Assembly (NCBI GenBank): GCA_019009955.1
Contig: CM032228.1
Location: forward strand, 182,970,501-183,034,500
Direction of reading: 5' to 3'
Length of the DNA stretch: 64,000 nucleotides
From: Riptortus pedestris
Lineage: Eukaryota; Arthropoda; Insecta; Hemiptera; Alydidae
In this document: positions 36,480 through 48,935 of the stretch, piece by piece
Position numbering within the stretch: the stretch's first letter is position 1
Layout of the letters: each line of letters opens with the position of its first letter
Position numbers and translations under genes: made by a program
The notes under the pieces: model-generated
The model's input: the letters and a program-made list of their open reading frames with translations, nothing else
The model's database searches: none
Told to the model about the DNA's origin: nothing

Positions 36480-37000
36480 TTGTTTTTTTATGTAATGAAT
36501 AATGGAATCTCGATCAAAGAAATAGTCGATATCCACGCCAAAAGTGCCTCTAAAATTAGCGAAGAGGTAATATACAATAAAATTACTCCAACTGTGTTAA
36601 AATTAGAGAAAAAAGTATGAATTTGTGGCAATAGAGATGGATGGAATCAAACAGATAAAGGTTTACATCTAAAATTATATATCCCAATTTTAAAAACCAA
36701 TATCCAACTATCCCAACATACATTTTATCTAACACAAATACTAACTAGACACGGAAATACAAAATCTTACTTATACAGATTCAAACTTACTGTCTAAAAT
36801 ACTTGTAAATGTACAGTTACATTCACCCACCTGATTTATGAATGAATGTAGACTGACTCCAAACATACAAAGACAGTTACAGACTCATATTCCCGGATGG
36901 CCTATCAGTCCAGATATTTTATTTTCAAACAACATCAATTTATTAAAAGAAATAGCCTACGATATTCTTAAGCTGAGAGAGGAAAAGATAATATAAAATT
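36480..37000 (+). pseudogene. Non-LTR retrotransposon remnant (end of RNase H and C-terminal region)
   Basis: An ATG-less frame at 36642-36797 encodes a peptide starting WNQTDKG and containing FYLTQILTRHGNTKSYLYRF. This matches the link between the RNase H and terminal zinc-binding regions of R1/jockey-type LINE ORF2 (family pattern LTGHGxFxxYLxRF). A following piece CKCTVTFTHLIYE resembles the Cys/His region with gaps. Frame breaks at both ends. The tail with AATAAAAACC near 37170-37185 may be its 3' end. Confidence 0.6.
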
Positions 37001-37315
37001 AATATTATGTAATTATATTGGTTATTTAATTGTACGATATAATGTTTTTTGTTTCATTTTGTCAAGTTTAACTTTATAATTTTATTTACATTTTAATATG
37101 TATATATTATTATATAAAAAATTGTTAACATTTTTGACAAAATGCACATATAATGCAAATATGCAGAAAAATAAAAACCCTCCAGATAGGGTAGAGGAAA
37201 TAAAAAATAATGTAATCTAGAACATTTTCGGTTTTTAGGTTTCAACAGAGTTTAGATTAATCCTAAACCCATTTTTACTAGTTCCAGCGCTGAGTTTGCA
37301 CGTATCGCATAACAC
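37001..37315. other. AT-rich sequence after a LINE remnant
   Basis: Possibly the 3' untranslated region of the preceding retrotransposon, to about 37190; otherwise nothing recognised. Confidence 0.4.
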
Positions 37316-37660
37316 AGAAACGACTAGCATTCGAATATTGAAATTTCATATTTTGGACTGTTGTACCCACTTGTTGTGCACCTCTCCTTTTGATTAAAAT
37401 TGACTTAGAGGAAGGGGGGGGGGTTACAGATGTATGAAAATAAGAGATTGCAAATTTCTACGTTCCTGTTAGAACCATTTTTGTTTATCCTGACAAGGTC
37501 TATAAATTATGCTCTATGACATTTTTTGATCCGATGTTTTGGAAAATGATATCGTATATTACATTCAAGCTAAATAATTTTAAATGTGGTGTAACAAATC
37601 ACTTTAGGTGTTTTAATAGGAGTACAAGGAACACATATGGTGACAGAGAATTTTTTTTTA
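37316..37660. repeat. Dispersed repeat, copy without mariner insertion
   Basis: Collinear with 5785-6750 once the mariner at 6061-6615 is removed: ACTTGTTGTGCACCTC, CTTTTGATTAAAATTGAC, GCTCTATGACATTTTTTGAT, TTTTAAATGTGGTGTAAC and AGTACAAGGAA. It carries a G-run at 37409-37420 not present in the other copy. Confidence 0.5.
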
Positions 37661-38996
37661 TTAGCATCCTTTTTATGTGGCTAAGGCTAGTCCAATACAA
37701 ATTACTTTTTGCATACAAGTGTTGGGCCCATTCATATCACTAATCCTTAGTATATTACATTTAACCATAGTTAAGTTAGCAAACATTTTAGTTGTAAGGG
37801 TGAGGTATCTATGTTTTCTGGAATATGTTAAACATAACTATATCATGTAGTTTTACTTGTATTTTACGTTTTAGGTGGTATATTTAAAGTTTAAAAATAT
37901 TTTTTGACAAAAAAGTAAATGATAAGGTAGTCTAGTCATAGGAGTGAGTGACAACTAGTTTTAATTTATCAAATTTGAATATTAAACAAAATCCTTTTAT
38001 TACTTCAGAATTGTTCCTATCACACCCTTTTAGTTTATCCAGTATTAGTTTTTGAATTATTTTACAGTTATAAATAATGAAGAATTTATGGTCAATACGC
38101 TTACATTTAGTTTCTTATGATTTGGCCATTGGTTCATTGACCCTTTTGAATCGATGGCAAGGATTATTAATATTTATCATATTTTTTCGCCCTTCAAGCT
38201 CTTTCATTGACACATCACGGCTCATTTATCATCAAATGGAATGCTGTTGACGATCTCAGTCATTCGGATTCAACTCCCGCTTGAAAAGACTCACTCGTTA
38301 ATCTTTCTGAATTAATCTTCCCCCAGATTGTAGTCAATAATATATTTGTTAAAACTAAGGTACTGAATCGGTTGGGTTCTTTACCCGAATGTACTCCATA
38401 GGCTACATTATACTTATTATTATTCGTAAATAGTAATTTTTTTTCGAGAATTTTACTTATAAGGTTTTGCAAATGTTATACATTTCTTTTTAGCAGATTT
38501 CAAAGCAACGTTTAAATTTTGTAGAAGTGACGACTCTGAACTATTACAAACCAATAATTATAAAATAAGGATCTATCATTTCTTCTTAATAAAACGTACG
38601 TTATCATTATCTAAAGCATTAATAAAACCGTTTGTTGAGGCCTTACGTAATATATAGTATATTATATTTTTTCCATTCACTATAAAATTATCAACTAGTA
38701 GTTATTAAAGTAGAGCAGGCGTCTTTGTTTTTATGGACTCTAGCAAGAGAGCATGCAGGGGTTTCCTCTTTATGAGACTATCTAACAATTAAAGCCTCAA
38801 GTGTAATGGAAAATTCTTAACCGAATTCGTAAGATCACCATCTCTCGGTAGCCTGTATAAGTTGATTAACGAAGAGCTTTAACCAATAATAAATTTAATG
38901 TTACAAAATATGTACATGTAAAATATGTTTAATGTAAAATATGTTGTCTCGTTTGGATTGTTCGTAAAGTACAATGCTTAGAATTTAAACATTTAC

Positions 38997-38998
<2 letters not shown>
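37661..38998. other. AT-rich intron, no gene seen
   Basis: Nothing recognised. Confidence 0.5.

Positions 38999-39051
<53 letters not shown>
38999..39051. repeat. (TA)n microsatellite, stand-alone
   Basis: A TA run of about 50 bp without HINE-like flanks. Confidence 0.95.
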
Positions 39052-39057
<6 letters not shown>

Positions 39058-39329
39058 CCTTCTTATTCTGGACCCAATATTATTTATATATTCAAATTCT
39101 GTGGTAAGAGTCTCCAATAAAACCATTTTTTCGGTGCAAACTTTATTGAAACTGCCCTACATGTTTTGTGGCTTATCTCCCACCTCTTCAGGAGCTATTC
39201 CTTTTAAAAGAAAAAAAAATGTTAATAACATTAATTTAACACATCCCTTAATAACTCTTTTGCTATATATTCCATTAGTAGGTGCCTAAATCTATGATAT
39301 CATTATTAAATATAGTTATAAACCAAAGA

Positions 39330-39795
39330 TTGATAGTTGGTAGGACAATTTACATATTCAACCCAGAAAAGCCATGCCCCCTTTGCGAAGATAGCCAAGA
39401 CACCGTTACGCACTTCACCCGTAATGCCCCGTTTTAGCAGAGAAAAGAAACGACCTCCTGAAAAATCTCAATATTCCTCAGCAATCCATGGATAATTTGT
39501 TTGACCTTATGGACAAGAATAAAATAAACTAAATATATGTTTTCATATTTATAAGTCTTTACGTCAGAGGGAAAAAATACAAACAATATAATTATTAAAA
39601 TAAAATTAATGTTTTTATTTCTATAGTAATTATTGTATATAGTTTTTGTTTTTTGATATGTTGAAATGAATTCTCTGTTTATGTTTATATAAAGAAAAGA
39701 TAAACGAAAAATGTAATCATGAACATGGGCTGAACCCTTGCTATAAAATTGTTAAATTTTTAAGAGCAATAAAAATATTCATTCATTCAAATATA
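39330..39795 (+). pseudogene. Non-LTR retrotransposon 3' end with tail
   Basis: The frame at 39330-39437 includes KPCPLCEDSQDTVTHFTRN, the terminal Cx2C...H zinc-binding region of LINE ORF2. A shifted frame at 39434-39532 continues LAEKRNDLLKNLNIPQQ and ends with a stop. A 3' untranslated region follows, ending in AATAAAAATATTCATTCATT. The repeated ATTC tail is typical of a LINE insertion. At least one frameshift; dead fragment. Confidence 0.65.
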
Positions 39796-40320
39796 ATTAT
39801 AAATTGTTACTTACGTTCCTGAAGTGCTCGTTTAACTTCTACATTACGTCGTGACTGTCCTCACAGAGGAGGCATATGATACTTAGAGGTTCCCGAGGTA
39901 GGTTAGTCAGCTGACTAAAAATCGATTATTTACAAGTCAATCTTGAAGTCGATCATTTCGCGTCATAATTTAAAGTCGATAAAATGTTATAGAATATATG
40001 ATTGGGATATTTGAGTTCTAGGTTTGTTTACTGCCCTTTTTCTATTTTTTATTATGTGAGTGTTCTCTTTTATTTAAAAAAAAAGTTTCTAATTATAAAA
40101 CTGCTAAAGAAATGGAGAACTAACTTCACTATATTCAACTTATTTTGTTGCAATCAATTTTAAAAACTTCTCCAACATGCGGAACGCAATTCTTGTATTT
40201 TATATAATATCATTGAACGCAACCTACCGCCTAGGATTTAATAAAACGGAAACTAGCCTTTGGAAAAGTGCATAATTACGAAGTTTCTTGAGAAGTTGGA
40301 GATGAAACTGATTTGAAATT
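39796..40320. other. AT-rich intron, no gene seen
   Basis: Nothing recognised. Confidence 0.5.
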
Positions 40321-40329
40321 GCAAAAAAA

Positions 40330-40570
40330 TAAAGAAGCAAGAAGTGGTAGCGGGTGAAGTGGGGGAGTAGCATAGCGTTTAATAAAGGAAGAAAAAACAA
40401 CCTGTGGGAAGAAGGGAAGAGCTGCTCCACGAACAAGCCTCCTCGCTCTCTCTCCCTCACACACACTACTTTTTTTTCATTTCTCTTTGGACCAATCTCC
40501 GCTTCTCCTTGTTTGTCTACTTATCCTCTAATATATGCCTGCATCCTAGGAGAGAGGCCGGATGGATTGG
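40330..40570. other. GC-richer island with CT-rich run
   Basis: CCTCGCTCTCTCTCCCTCAC lies next to non-repetitive GC-richer sequence, on the same pattern as 917-1300, 46000-46500 and 50640-50990. Four overlapping frames on both strands here are compositional. Confidence 0.3.
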
Positions 40571-40945
40571 ATTAAGTTTCCTGAATTACTTACTTTTGTT
40601 ATTGCCTGCACTATCTTAGTTCTTATGCCTTTGTCTACAGTTGAAAACAGAATGTGTTCCTCATTTTGTGTCTTTAAATATGGAGAATTTTACAACTTCA
40701 GTTTGCATTGGACAAAATTTGTTGTTATTAGTGAAAACATATAATTGTGATTGGAGAATTCTAACAAATAATACAATGCAGGAAAAAGCCTATAGAAAAT
40801 CAAATCTCAATTTTAGCTAAGTAGCTTGAACTTATTTCATGACTGTAAGATCCTTTAACCAGATAATGGAAATTCTAGGTTTTCAAACCAATCAGAAAGT
40901 TTTGGATTAATGTAAATATAAAAATATTCAGAGTACAGCGACTTT

Positions 40946-41064
40946 TTAGTATATTTCCCTTAAGGGAATTAAGCTACTGAGGTGTAATCATGATGCGATT
41001 TTTGAAAACAAATTTCAAATATCCATCAATCATACCTAGAAGATGACGGAAATGAGGTCCGTTC

Positions 41065-41130
<66 letters not shown>

Positions 41131-41888
41131 CTGTTACCGCTCTAGCATTCGCAATTATTGTTTAATCCTTATCAAACTCGATATTTAGTCGTTTTATGTA
41201 AAATAAAAGATCAAGTTCGTCAATCAACAGCTGAAATCGGACCAGGGGGAGGGGGGCTTAAAGGGGGAGAATTTTGAAAACTCAAAATATTTCCGTTACT
41301 ATACGTCGGATAGAAAAAGTCAATCTTATAGCAAATAAAATGCACTGTAAATGTTGTTCTCTATCTTGAATATTAACCGAAATATTTGCATTTTTCACTT
41401 TTAGGCCTTCAGCAAACCCTTACATCTACTCATGTTACATAAACAATACTCGGTTATGTAATAAACCACATCATTCGAAGCTTAAATACGAAATATTGTT
41501 TTCAAGAGACATTTATTATACTAGACAGACGCAATTATGTTCTGTGACCCCCCCTTCTTAAGTTTTTGGACTACTTAAATTTGATTGAGATAAAAATTAT
41601 TCTGATTCATTATAAATTACAGTACTAGATATAGTAAATAGTTTCCAATGAAATTATTACGTTATCTTCAGATACATTACACTAATTGTTTTTCTTTCCA
41701 GTAAGAAGTTGGCAGAACTGTTTGTTTACGTTTCAGATGCTTTCCGTCGGGAGGTTTCTTATTATCGTTTGTATTTATTCACTTAACATCCACAGCAGTA
41801 TATAGTATATACCTGTATGTATATTTATCTATTGTTAAACTTCAGGCGGGAACCTGCTTAGTTTAGGCAGCCCCTGCGTGATGGACTT
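40946..41888 (+). mobile_element. HINE-like element, copy 10 (long centre)
   Basis: Left end TTAGTATATTTCCCTTAAGG, TA tract at 41069-41126, poly-G at about 41250, and the long centre shared with copy 2 (CATTCGAAGCTTAAATACGA, AAATTTGATTGAG, GTAAGAAGTTGGCAG). The right end is GCGGGAACCTGCTTAG, hairpin and GATGGACTT. At about 940 bp this is the longest uninterrupted copy. Confidence 0.75.
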
Positions 41889-41939
41889 ATTTAATAAAAT
41901 CTGTTGAACCATCGCTTTAGAGGCAGACTATCTAACGAA

Positions 41940-42300
41940 ATTTTGTTAGATTGGGGTTGATTGAGAGAGCCCAGTGTTGGAGGATTAACTCTGGTAAATG
42001 GAAATGAAAGAGTGTGGGCTAGGTTAGTGGGCAGCCTCCAACTTGGCTAACTGGCCATTTGAGACGAGCCCTGTAATCAGCAAGTTAAGGAGATCACAAA
42101 CAAACTTGAGCTCGGTGGCAAGTTTGTGGCGACTCAGCGGTCCTGCGTCCTCCCGGGAGCCGCTTAAGTCCTTTTTAGGGAAGGGACAGCCAAAACCTCG
42201 GCCTCTTTGAGGGATGCTCCGGGCTTTTTTGGTCAAAATAGAAAAGCCCCTTTTCTGCTTTTCCGGCAAAGGGAGGTAAGGGGTTTAAAGCAGTTGGCCG
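41940..42300. other. GC-richer island with a 9-bp-stem hairpin
   Basis: Non-repetitive, GC-richer block. ACAAACTTG at 42100-42108 and CAAGTTTGT at 42119-42127 form a perfect stem with a 10-base loop. An 81-codon minus-strand frame spans the block without recognisable motifs. Function unknown. Confidence 0.3.
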
Positions 42301-42693
42301 TATTCAGCAGAATCTCACTCAACAATTATTGAACGTCCGCCCTCAAGCAGTTCATCTCTACATTTCTCCTTCATACCTTTTTAATTTATCATACATTTGT
42401 AAATTAATTTTTCTTCTATTATACTCTTTATCCTATGCAAAAAAAAACTGTTTATGTTAAACAACGGAATATTTGAGTAATTTAAAACATTTTGCAGTTC
42501 TACTGCATGTTTGTTCTTTTCCTGAGATATAATCTGAAATTGTTAGTTTTCTGTCTATTCAGTAAAATCCTACTTCGAGCAGCTGAACAACAAAACATCC
42601 ACTTGATGTCCTGTTTATATTTTCCTGTTTACACTTCTTACTATAGGCAAAATGGTGGATATATAGTGGCAAACAGGAGATTGTCCAGCGCGT

Positions 42694-42738
42694 GGGAAAT
42701 CTGCTTAATATACGCAGCCCCGTGACGGGCTTTATTTT
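42694..42738 (+). mobile_element. HINE-like right-end fragment
   Basis: GCGTGGGAAATCTGCTTAAT, a shortened hairpin (CGCAGCCCCGTG) and GACGGGCTTT. Upstream to about 42480 the similarity to the family fades. It sits 80 bp before the next full copy, in the same orientation. Confidence 0.6.
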
Positions 42739-42818
42739 ATTTATGAGCACACCAAATTCATATGGATATTCATTTATAGGCATGCACATGGCAATACATG
42801 AATTAACCCTTAGTTTTA

Positions 42819-42942
42819 TTAGCAGATTTCTCCTAAGGGAAATCAGCTATTGAGGTTGTACTCATGACGGAATTTTCGAGATTTTTCTTCAAATGTCCAT
42901 CGATCCTACCTAGTAGATGACGAAAATGAGGTCCGTTCAAAA

Positions 42943-42981
<39 letters not shown>

Positions 42982-43456
42982 TGTTACCGCTCTAGCGGTC
43001 GCAATTTTTGTTTGATCGTTACAAAACTCGATATTTAGTTGTTTTATGTAAAAAGAAAGATCAAGTTCGTTAACGGCTGAAATCGGACCAGTGGGTGGGG
43101 AGGGTTTAGAGGGGAGGATTTTCGAAATATCTCCGTTACTATACGTCGGATCGAAAAATATTACAGAATCAATCTTATTGCAAATTAAATTTACTATAAA
43201 TATTGTTCTATACATTTATTCTGTATCTTTAATATTAACTGAGATATATGCATTTATATTCTGCGTGTGCTCGGCAGCAGTCAATGTTCGGACTTTCCGC
43301 CGTGAGCTCTGGCGGCCGTTTTCGTAACCATTCGTCCCTCCTGAATAGGTTTAGAGGTTTCTTACTAAGACAGTTGTTATTAGGCAGATTTCTCTATTGT
43401 AAAACTTCACGTGGGAAATCTGCTTAGTTTACGCAGCCCCTGCGTGACGGACTTTT
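42819..43456 (+). mobile_element. HINE-like element, complete copy 11
   Basis: Left end TTAGCAGATTTCTCCTAAGG, TA tract at 42944-42978, the block with CTCTAGCGGTCGCAATTTTT, G-rich block, and a distinct GC-rich centre at 43258-43330 (TGCTCGGCAGCAGTC, CTCTGGCGGCCGTTTTCG). The right end is canonical: CACGTGGGAAATCTGCTTAG, hairpin ACGCAG-ccc-CTGCGT, GACGGACTTTT. Confidence 0.8.
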
Positions 43457-45132
43457 AATTGAATAGATTAGGCATACCTCCTGAAAAATAATTGCCATTA
43501 TTTTATTGAATAGTAAACAAAGAAAGGAAACTATTTAGGAAATATACTTACATCCTGTAAATGTACTCAGAGATTGGAGAAATTTCCTTAGGTGACGCAA
43601 GCAGTTTTCATAGTTATTATTTAGATGGTGAACCTACTGAGGTTCCGGATGGGGTCATGCTGTTATAAAATGCCTAAGGAAAGTGAAGTAGAATAAGTAA
43701 AAGTTAAGAGGATTCCCTCTGACTCAAATTCCAGTGGTAAATAACTTATTAAATAGAGGGTAGGTGCACCCCCCCCCCCACTTCATCGATAAAACTTAGT
43801 CACTTCATTATTTTAATACTCTATTAGGGGGCTTTATTTCATAATGAGAGACTTTACTTAGCCCAGTTAAGAAACAAAACCAACTCAAGGAGCCCAGTGT
43901 CTGCTCACTTAATTTAAATTGCTGCTTTTTATTTCCTTGCCACTTTAACTGCTTACTGTCTCAACTTATTTTATACTATAATTGAAAAAGGTTTTTAAAC
44001 CACTAAGCTATTGGAATTTACAGAATATTTTTGTGAAATTTACAGAATACTGTTCCATGTCTAATGGATTTTAGATGTCTCCATTACATCCAGTATCTAC
44101 TATGTCAAATTATGCATGATATTAGTTTTAGCAACAAAACAAATAAATATCTTGTTATATAATATATAAATATAAGTTGTTAGATTAAAGAGTAATCTTA
44201 AGTAGATTTAACGAAGATATTACTTGCAATTCACAACTTCATAAACATGCTGTTTATTACAAAAATAATAAATTTTGGTTATAAGGCAACGTTCTTTTGA
44301 TAACAAAATTAAATAGGCAGATAACAAAATTAAATAGACATTAACGTTCTTATCAGTACAATACTATTATTTACAAACTTGGTAACCGATTGTTTTACAA
44401 CTAACCACAATATACACTGTAAACGTCATGTATCTATTACACACCCTTCATTCCAGGAATACTCCATATTCTTTGGACCTCTTAAATGTGTGGCTAAATA
44501 GGAGCGTGGTTGTATTTATTTTATTTATTTGTTTGGTATCACGCAATTCAGAGCGATTTACACCCTGCATCAAAGAACCAAATAGTAAAAGTACTCCAAA
44601 TGTTGAATGTAACTCGTCTCAATATTTATAGTTGCTGCTGCGGGATATCACCAGTGAAAAAGAAAATGTGAAAAAGTAGTAAGAATTAATACTATTAAAA
44701 CAGCTATCTTTTATTATAAATTTAAAGCAAACCATACAAAATAGATGTTATTGATATGTTTCAGTATCATTTTTAATTAAATTTTAAAATAATAGTCAGA
44801 TTCATATCAATAAACTGGATTCGACATTAAATAAAGTGGAGTAATCCATTTTGATGTTTCCAAAAGGCAAGAATGTTTTCATAATTTAGTTTTGAAATTT
44901 TATTGGATATATATTTTTTGTTCCTTCTAGAGGTATATCGAGTAAATTACAAAAATAGATAATTTTATAAATTATATAAAGTTGGTATGGGTATGAATAA
45001 ATCTTTATATTGTTTGTTAAAACCTTAAAAAACAATTCTTGCTTTACTCTCTTAAATGAAAAAATAAAAAATAGGAATTTAACATTGGTAGGGTTACTAC
45101 CCATCATAAAATATCACACCGCCATCAACCAT
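43457..45132. other. AT-rich intron, no gene seen
   Basis: Nothing recognised. A C-run at 43771-43780 and direct AGATAACAAAATTAAATAG repeats near 44300-44335 are the only local patterns. Confidence 0.5.
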
Positions 45133-45728
45133 AAAAGTCCGTCACGCAGGGACTGCGTTAACTATGCAGATTTCCCACGTGCGCCATGTATTTGTATTTA
45201 TCTCAAAACTTAAAATAAATATTTAGTATTTATACTTCAAATACTATATATTTTGCTTCATAACTTAATAGAATATTGTAAATATGAGATGGGTAGGAGT
45301 GGGGCTTTACAAAAGACCGAAAACTTGGAAAAATGTACATAACAACATTTATGGAACATTTAATTTTCCAATAAGATTGGTTCTATACATTTTTTTCGAT
45401 CCGACGCATAATAACGGAGATGTTAAGGATTTTAGGAATTCTCCCACTCTAACCCCCCCCCTCCCCCATGTCCGATTTCAGCCGTTAACGAACTTGATAC
45501 TTCCCTTTGTAAAAAACGACTTTATATCAAGTTTGGTAACGATAAGACAAAAATTGAGACCGCTAGAGTGGTAACAGCCAAATATATATATATATATACA
45601 CACACATACAGTTTTGGACGGACCTCATCTCCTGGGTAGGATTGATGGACATTTGAAAAAAAAATTCGAAATTCGCGTCATGAGTACGACCTCAATAGCT
45701 GATTTCCCCTAAGGGCAATCTTCTAAAA
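45133..45728 (-). mobile_element. HINE-like element, complete copy 12
   Basis: On plus: AAAAGTCCGTCACGCAGGGA at the right end, then the C-rich block at 45455-45467, GACCGCTAGAGTGGTAACAG, a short TA/CA tract at 45583-45609, and AGCTGATTTCCCCTAAGGGC at the left end. A mutated palindrome shows this copy is older than copies 3 and 11. The centre is minimal. Confidence 0.75.
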
Positions 45729-45959
45729 GCCGTGTTGATAAGAACACTTGAACTCGGTTTTGTTTTCTATCACAGAGAATGACATATTTAATGGATTGTA
45801 TATAAGATTAGTATCGGCGTGAAAGACAAAATATTAGGTACAATAGCTACTTGTAAGTACACATCATTTACGTTGATTTAAAATATGTCCTTTGCAAACC
45901 ATGTCTTGCTTTCAATGGATATAATCAAGACACTCAATTATTGGTAGTGTTGGAAGGAC

Positions 45960-46255
45960 TAGTCGACTATATGGCATGTCTTTTCCTCCTCTGCTCCTAC
46001 ATGATTGAGAGCTACAAGGCGGTGAAATTTGTCATCAAACCGAGACGGGGGCGGTGGGGGGCAGAAGCGGAGGGGAGATAGCGGCAGGAAGTAGCTCGCC
46101 ACAAATCATGAAAGAAAAACGAGGCAATAATCCCCAGGAGATCTAAGAGAGAAAAGCGGTCATTTCTCGTGTCAACTTTATACAGAGGGAGAGATAGGAG
46201 CAAGAGAGAGGGAGAGAGACAGTAAGGATAGGGAAGAGAAAGAGAGAGAGAGAGT

Positions 46256-46286
<31 letters not shown>

Positions 46287-46520
46287 TGAGGGAGAGAGAG
46301 GGATAAAGAAACTAGTAGAGGAGGGAGAAGAGAGTAGATTGGTCGGCTAATTAAAGGTTATTGTCAAGAAGCGGCGATAGGTTATTGGCTAGAGGTGGAC
46401 CAATCCCAGTCGAGCTCTCTCCCTCTCTCTCTCACATAGAATCTTTTTAATTTGTCCTAGCCTTAGCCTCCCTAAATCATCCTTTCACCTTTCCTCCGAG
46501 CTCTTATTCTTCAACTCCCT
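45960..46520. other. GC-richer island with (GA)n tract
   Basis: Balanced non-repetitive sequence (46020-46190) runs into GA repeats (46195-46312) and further GC-richer sequence ending in a CT run near 46420. No coding motif. Candidate GAGA-rich regulatory region by composition only. Confidence 0.3.
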
Positions 46521-46696
46521 TCATTTTAACTCACGACCAAAATGCTACTCTTAAAAATGAGAAGGAAACTAGCCACACCTTCCTTATTTATGTTAAAAAA
46601 AAAAAAAAAAAATTGTATAAGTTTAAAAGCTTCTATATATATAAAAGCTCTGAAATTTTACGGCCGTTGCTCCTAATTGTATTTATATAATTTTAA

Positions 46697-48935
46697 TTAG
46701 CAGATTTCCCTTAAGGGAAATCAGCTATTGAGGTCGTACTCATGACGCGATTTTCGAAAAATTTCTTCAAATGTCCATCGATCCAACCCAGGAGATGACG
46801 AAAATATATATATATATAGGTACCCGGCTTCGCCCGGGAATTCATTTGAGGCTGAATGAAGATGGTATATTTTTGGCAAGGCTTTACTTTGCACAATATT
46901 TTTTTTAATTCCCTGTCCCAGTGTTTAGAATTTATAACCGTCGTTACTGTGGATTTGTTAATAATAAAATTATTTGTTATTTAAGACTTCACCGTCCTCA
47001 ATATTTTTATATTTCCCGTCCTCTGTGTATGTAGTTATTTTTTTTATAACGTAATGGACCATATAATTCATAATCCTAGAAAGTATTCTATCTTCCAAAC
47101 CACGTATGAATAAGTTCCTTTTCCTTCATGCGGTACAATGTCCAACGGTGACAGCTGTTTTAGGTACGTCATAGCCGCTATTAAAATACTCTTTCATAAG
47201 TCTCGATTGTAAACTGTGTATTCATATTGGTTTTCAATAAAGTATATCATAATACATTAACGGAGCAGAGTTAATAAATACCAGAAATACCTGGGTGCAC
47301 CTCCCTAGCGTTCATTCTTGTAAATTATTTATTTATGATAATTAAAGAAATCCACATTCCTGAGAATAATAATACATTGCTATAAGCATCAATTAACATG
47401 TAAATATAGACCAATATGAGGTCGGAAGGGAAGCAGCAGTACTGAGAGGACAAAGGAAGTAGCTCGACACCTACATAGCCTCAGTGCTGCCAACCTGCAA
47501 TACATTTTGGATAGCTATCCTCTAATACTTTCAAATATATTAAAAAATCATATTACATTATCTTCACAATTCTAAAATTGTTTCAAATATTTTTCAAGTT
47601 TTAATTAAATAATGTATTAAATACACTTAGAGAAGGGTGGGGGCAGTATACCTTATTTGGTGCAAACTGTTACTGGCGTTAAAAAATAACATAGTGTTGA
47701 ATTATTAAGGGTAAAATTTGAACATGGATTTGAATTAACTTATCCAGGTGAGATACCTGAGTAGTTGATATTGGAATGTACTCGTATTGTTGAGCATATC
47801 AATATTTCTAAGTAAATTACTTGCTTCATACCTTATTTTACAAAAAAAAAAATTATAAAACAAAATTTACGCTAATTAAAAAAGTTAACAACTTACGATT
47901 GCACAAATAACGATGAAATATCGCGAATTTTTATTTCAGGCCTCCCGTATAACCCCCATTCCCCTTTGAACCTAAAATTTTTAGTATAGCTTATAATCAT
48001 GGAAGAATTAATGCTAATTTACATACCGAGTGTTGTTAAGTTCGGTTCTACCGTTAGTGCCCAATAAAATAGTTGCTCCCGATTTAGTTTTTAGCGTATA
48101 TCTCGTTTATACTTTGTTATAAAACAAAAATGTATATAACAAAAGTTAGTCTAAATAACAAAGTAAACAACTTTGTTTATGTTCATGTTTGCCGAAAAAC
48201 CAATAGGAAACGAAATATAGCTATTTTTAATTTCTGGCTTCCCTTATAACCCCCACTCCTGATCGTCTCAGAGGATATTAATATAGCCTAAAGTCTAAGA
48301 TGGGTTAGTGGTAATATACATACCAAGTTTCATAAAATTCGGTTCAGCCGTTTATGCGTGAAAAGGTAACAAACAAACAAACAAACAAACACGAAAGAAA
48401 CAAAATGCAGTTTTGGTGTCTATGGCTTGTGAAACGAAAAGTTATCGTGAAATTTCGCGAAAAAAATCAATGTACAGACAGAGGTTACAATTTTATATAT
48501 ATATACAGATGTCCATTTGTCTGTTATCTCTCTAGCGGTCGCAATTTTTGTTTGATCGTTACCAAACTCGATATTTAAACGTTTTATGCAAAAAGACAAA
48601 TCAAGATCGTTAATGGCTGAAATCGGACCAGTGGGAGGGGAGATTTTCGAAATATCTCCGTTACCATGCGTCGGATCAAAAAAATGTATAGAACCAATCT
48701 TATGGCAAATTAAATTTACTATAAATATTGTTCTATACATTCTCTATCTTGTATATTAACCGAGATATTTGCATTTTTATTAAATATGGGTGGATAACAC
48801 ACGATTGAGTTTCCCGCCAAAAGCCAGTTTGGCCGTTTTCGTAACTGCTCGGCTCTCGTATGGAGATTTCTCTATTGTATAACTTCTCGTGGGAAATCTG
48901 CTTAGTTTACGCAGCCCCTGCGTGACGGACGTTTT
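46697..48935 (+). mobile_element. HINE-like element, copy 13, split by a nested insertion
   Basis: The left part at 46697-46805 has an intact palindrome and GTCCATCGATCCAACCCAGG. The right part from about 48497 resumes at a TA run and TCTCTCTAGCGGTCGCAATT, with centre (GAGTTTCCCGCCAAAAGCC) and canonical right end to 48935. About 1.69 kb of foreign sequence sits at the TA tract. The GAGGTCCGTTCAAAA stretch normally before the tract is missing. Confidence 0.75.
46806..48497. mobile_element. Unassigned element nested in HINE-like copy 13
   Basis: The left edge reads TAGGTACCCGGCTTCGCCCG, with a CCCGG/CCGGG hairpin. The right part has AAATTCGGTTCAGCCG and (CAAA)n-like repeats (48367-48392). Two internal segments about 296 bp apart (47930-48070 and 48226-48364) are related: both contain CCCNTATAACCCCCA, then ATATAGC/TATAGC, and TACATACC. 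Such ends recur in insect Helitron-like and other non-autonomous elements, but I cannot assign it. No coding frame. Confidence 0.5.

Noticed and set aside
47150..47170. AG|GTACGT at 47163 as a recursive splice site
   Set aside because: The pyrimidine tract is weak (AGCTGTTTTAG) and it lies inside the nested mobile element.
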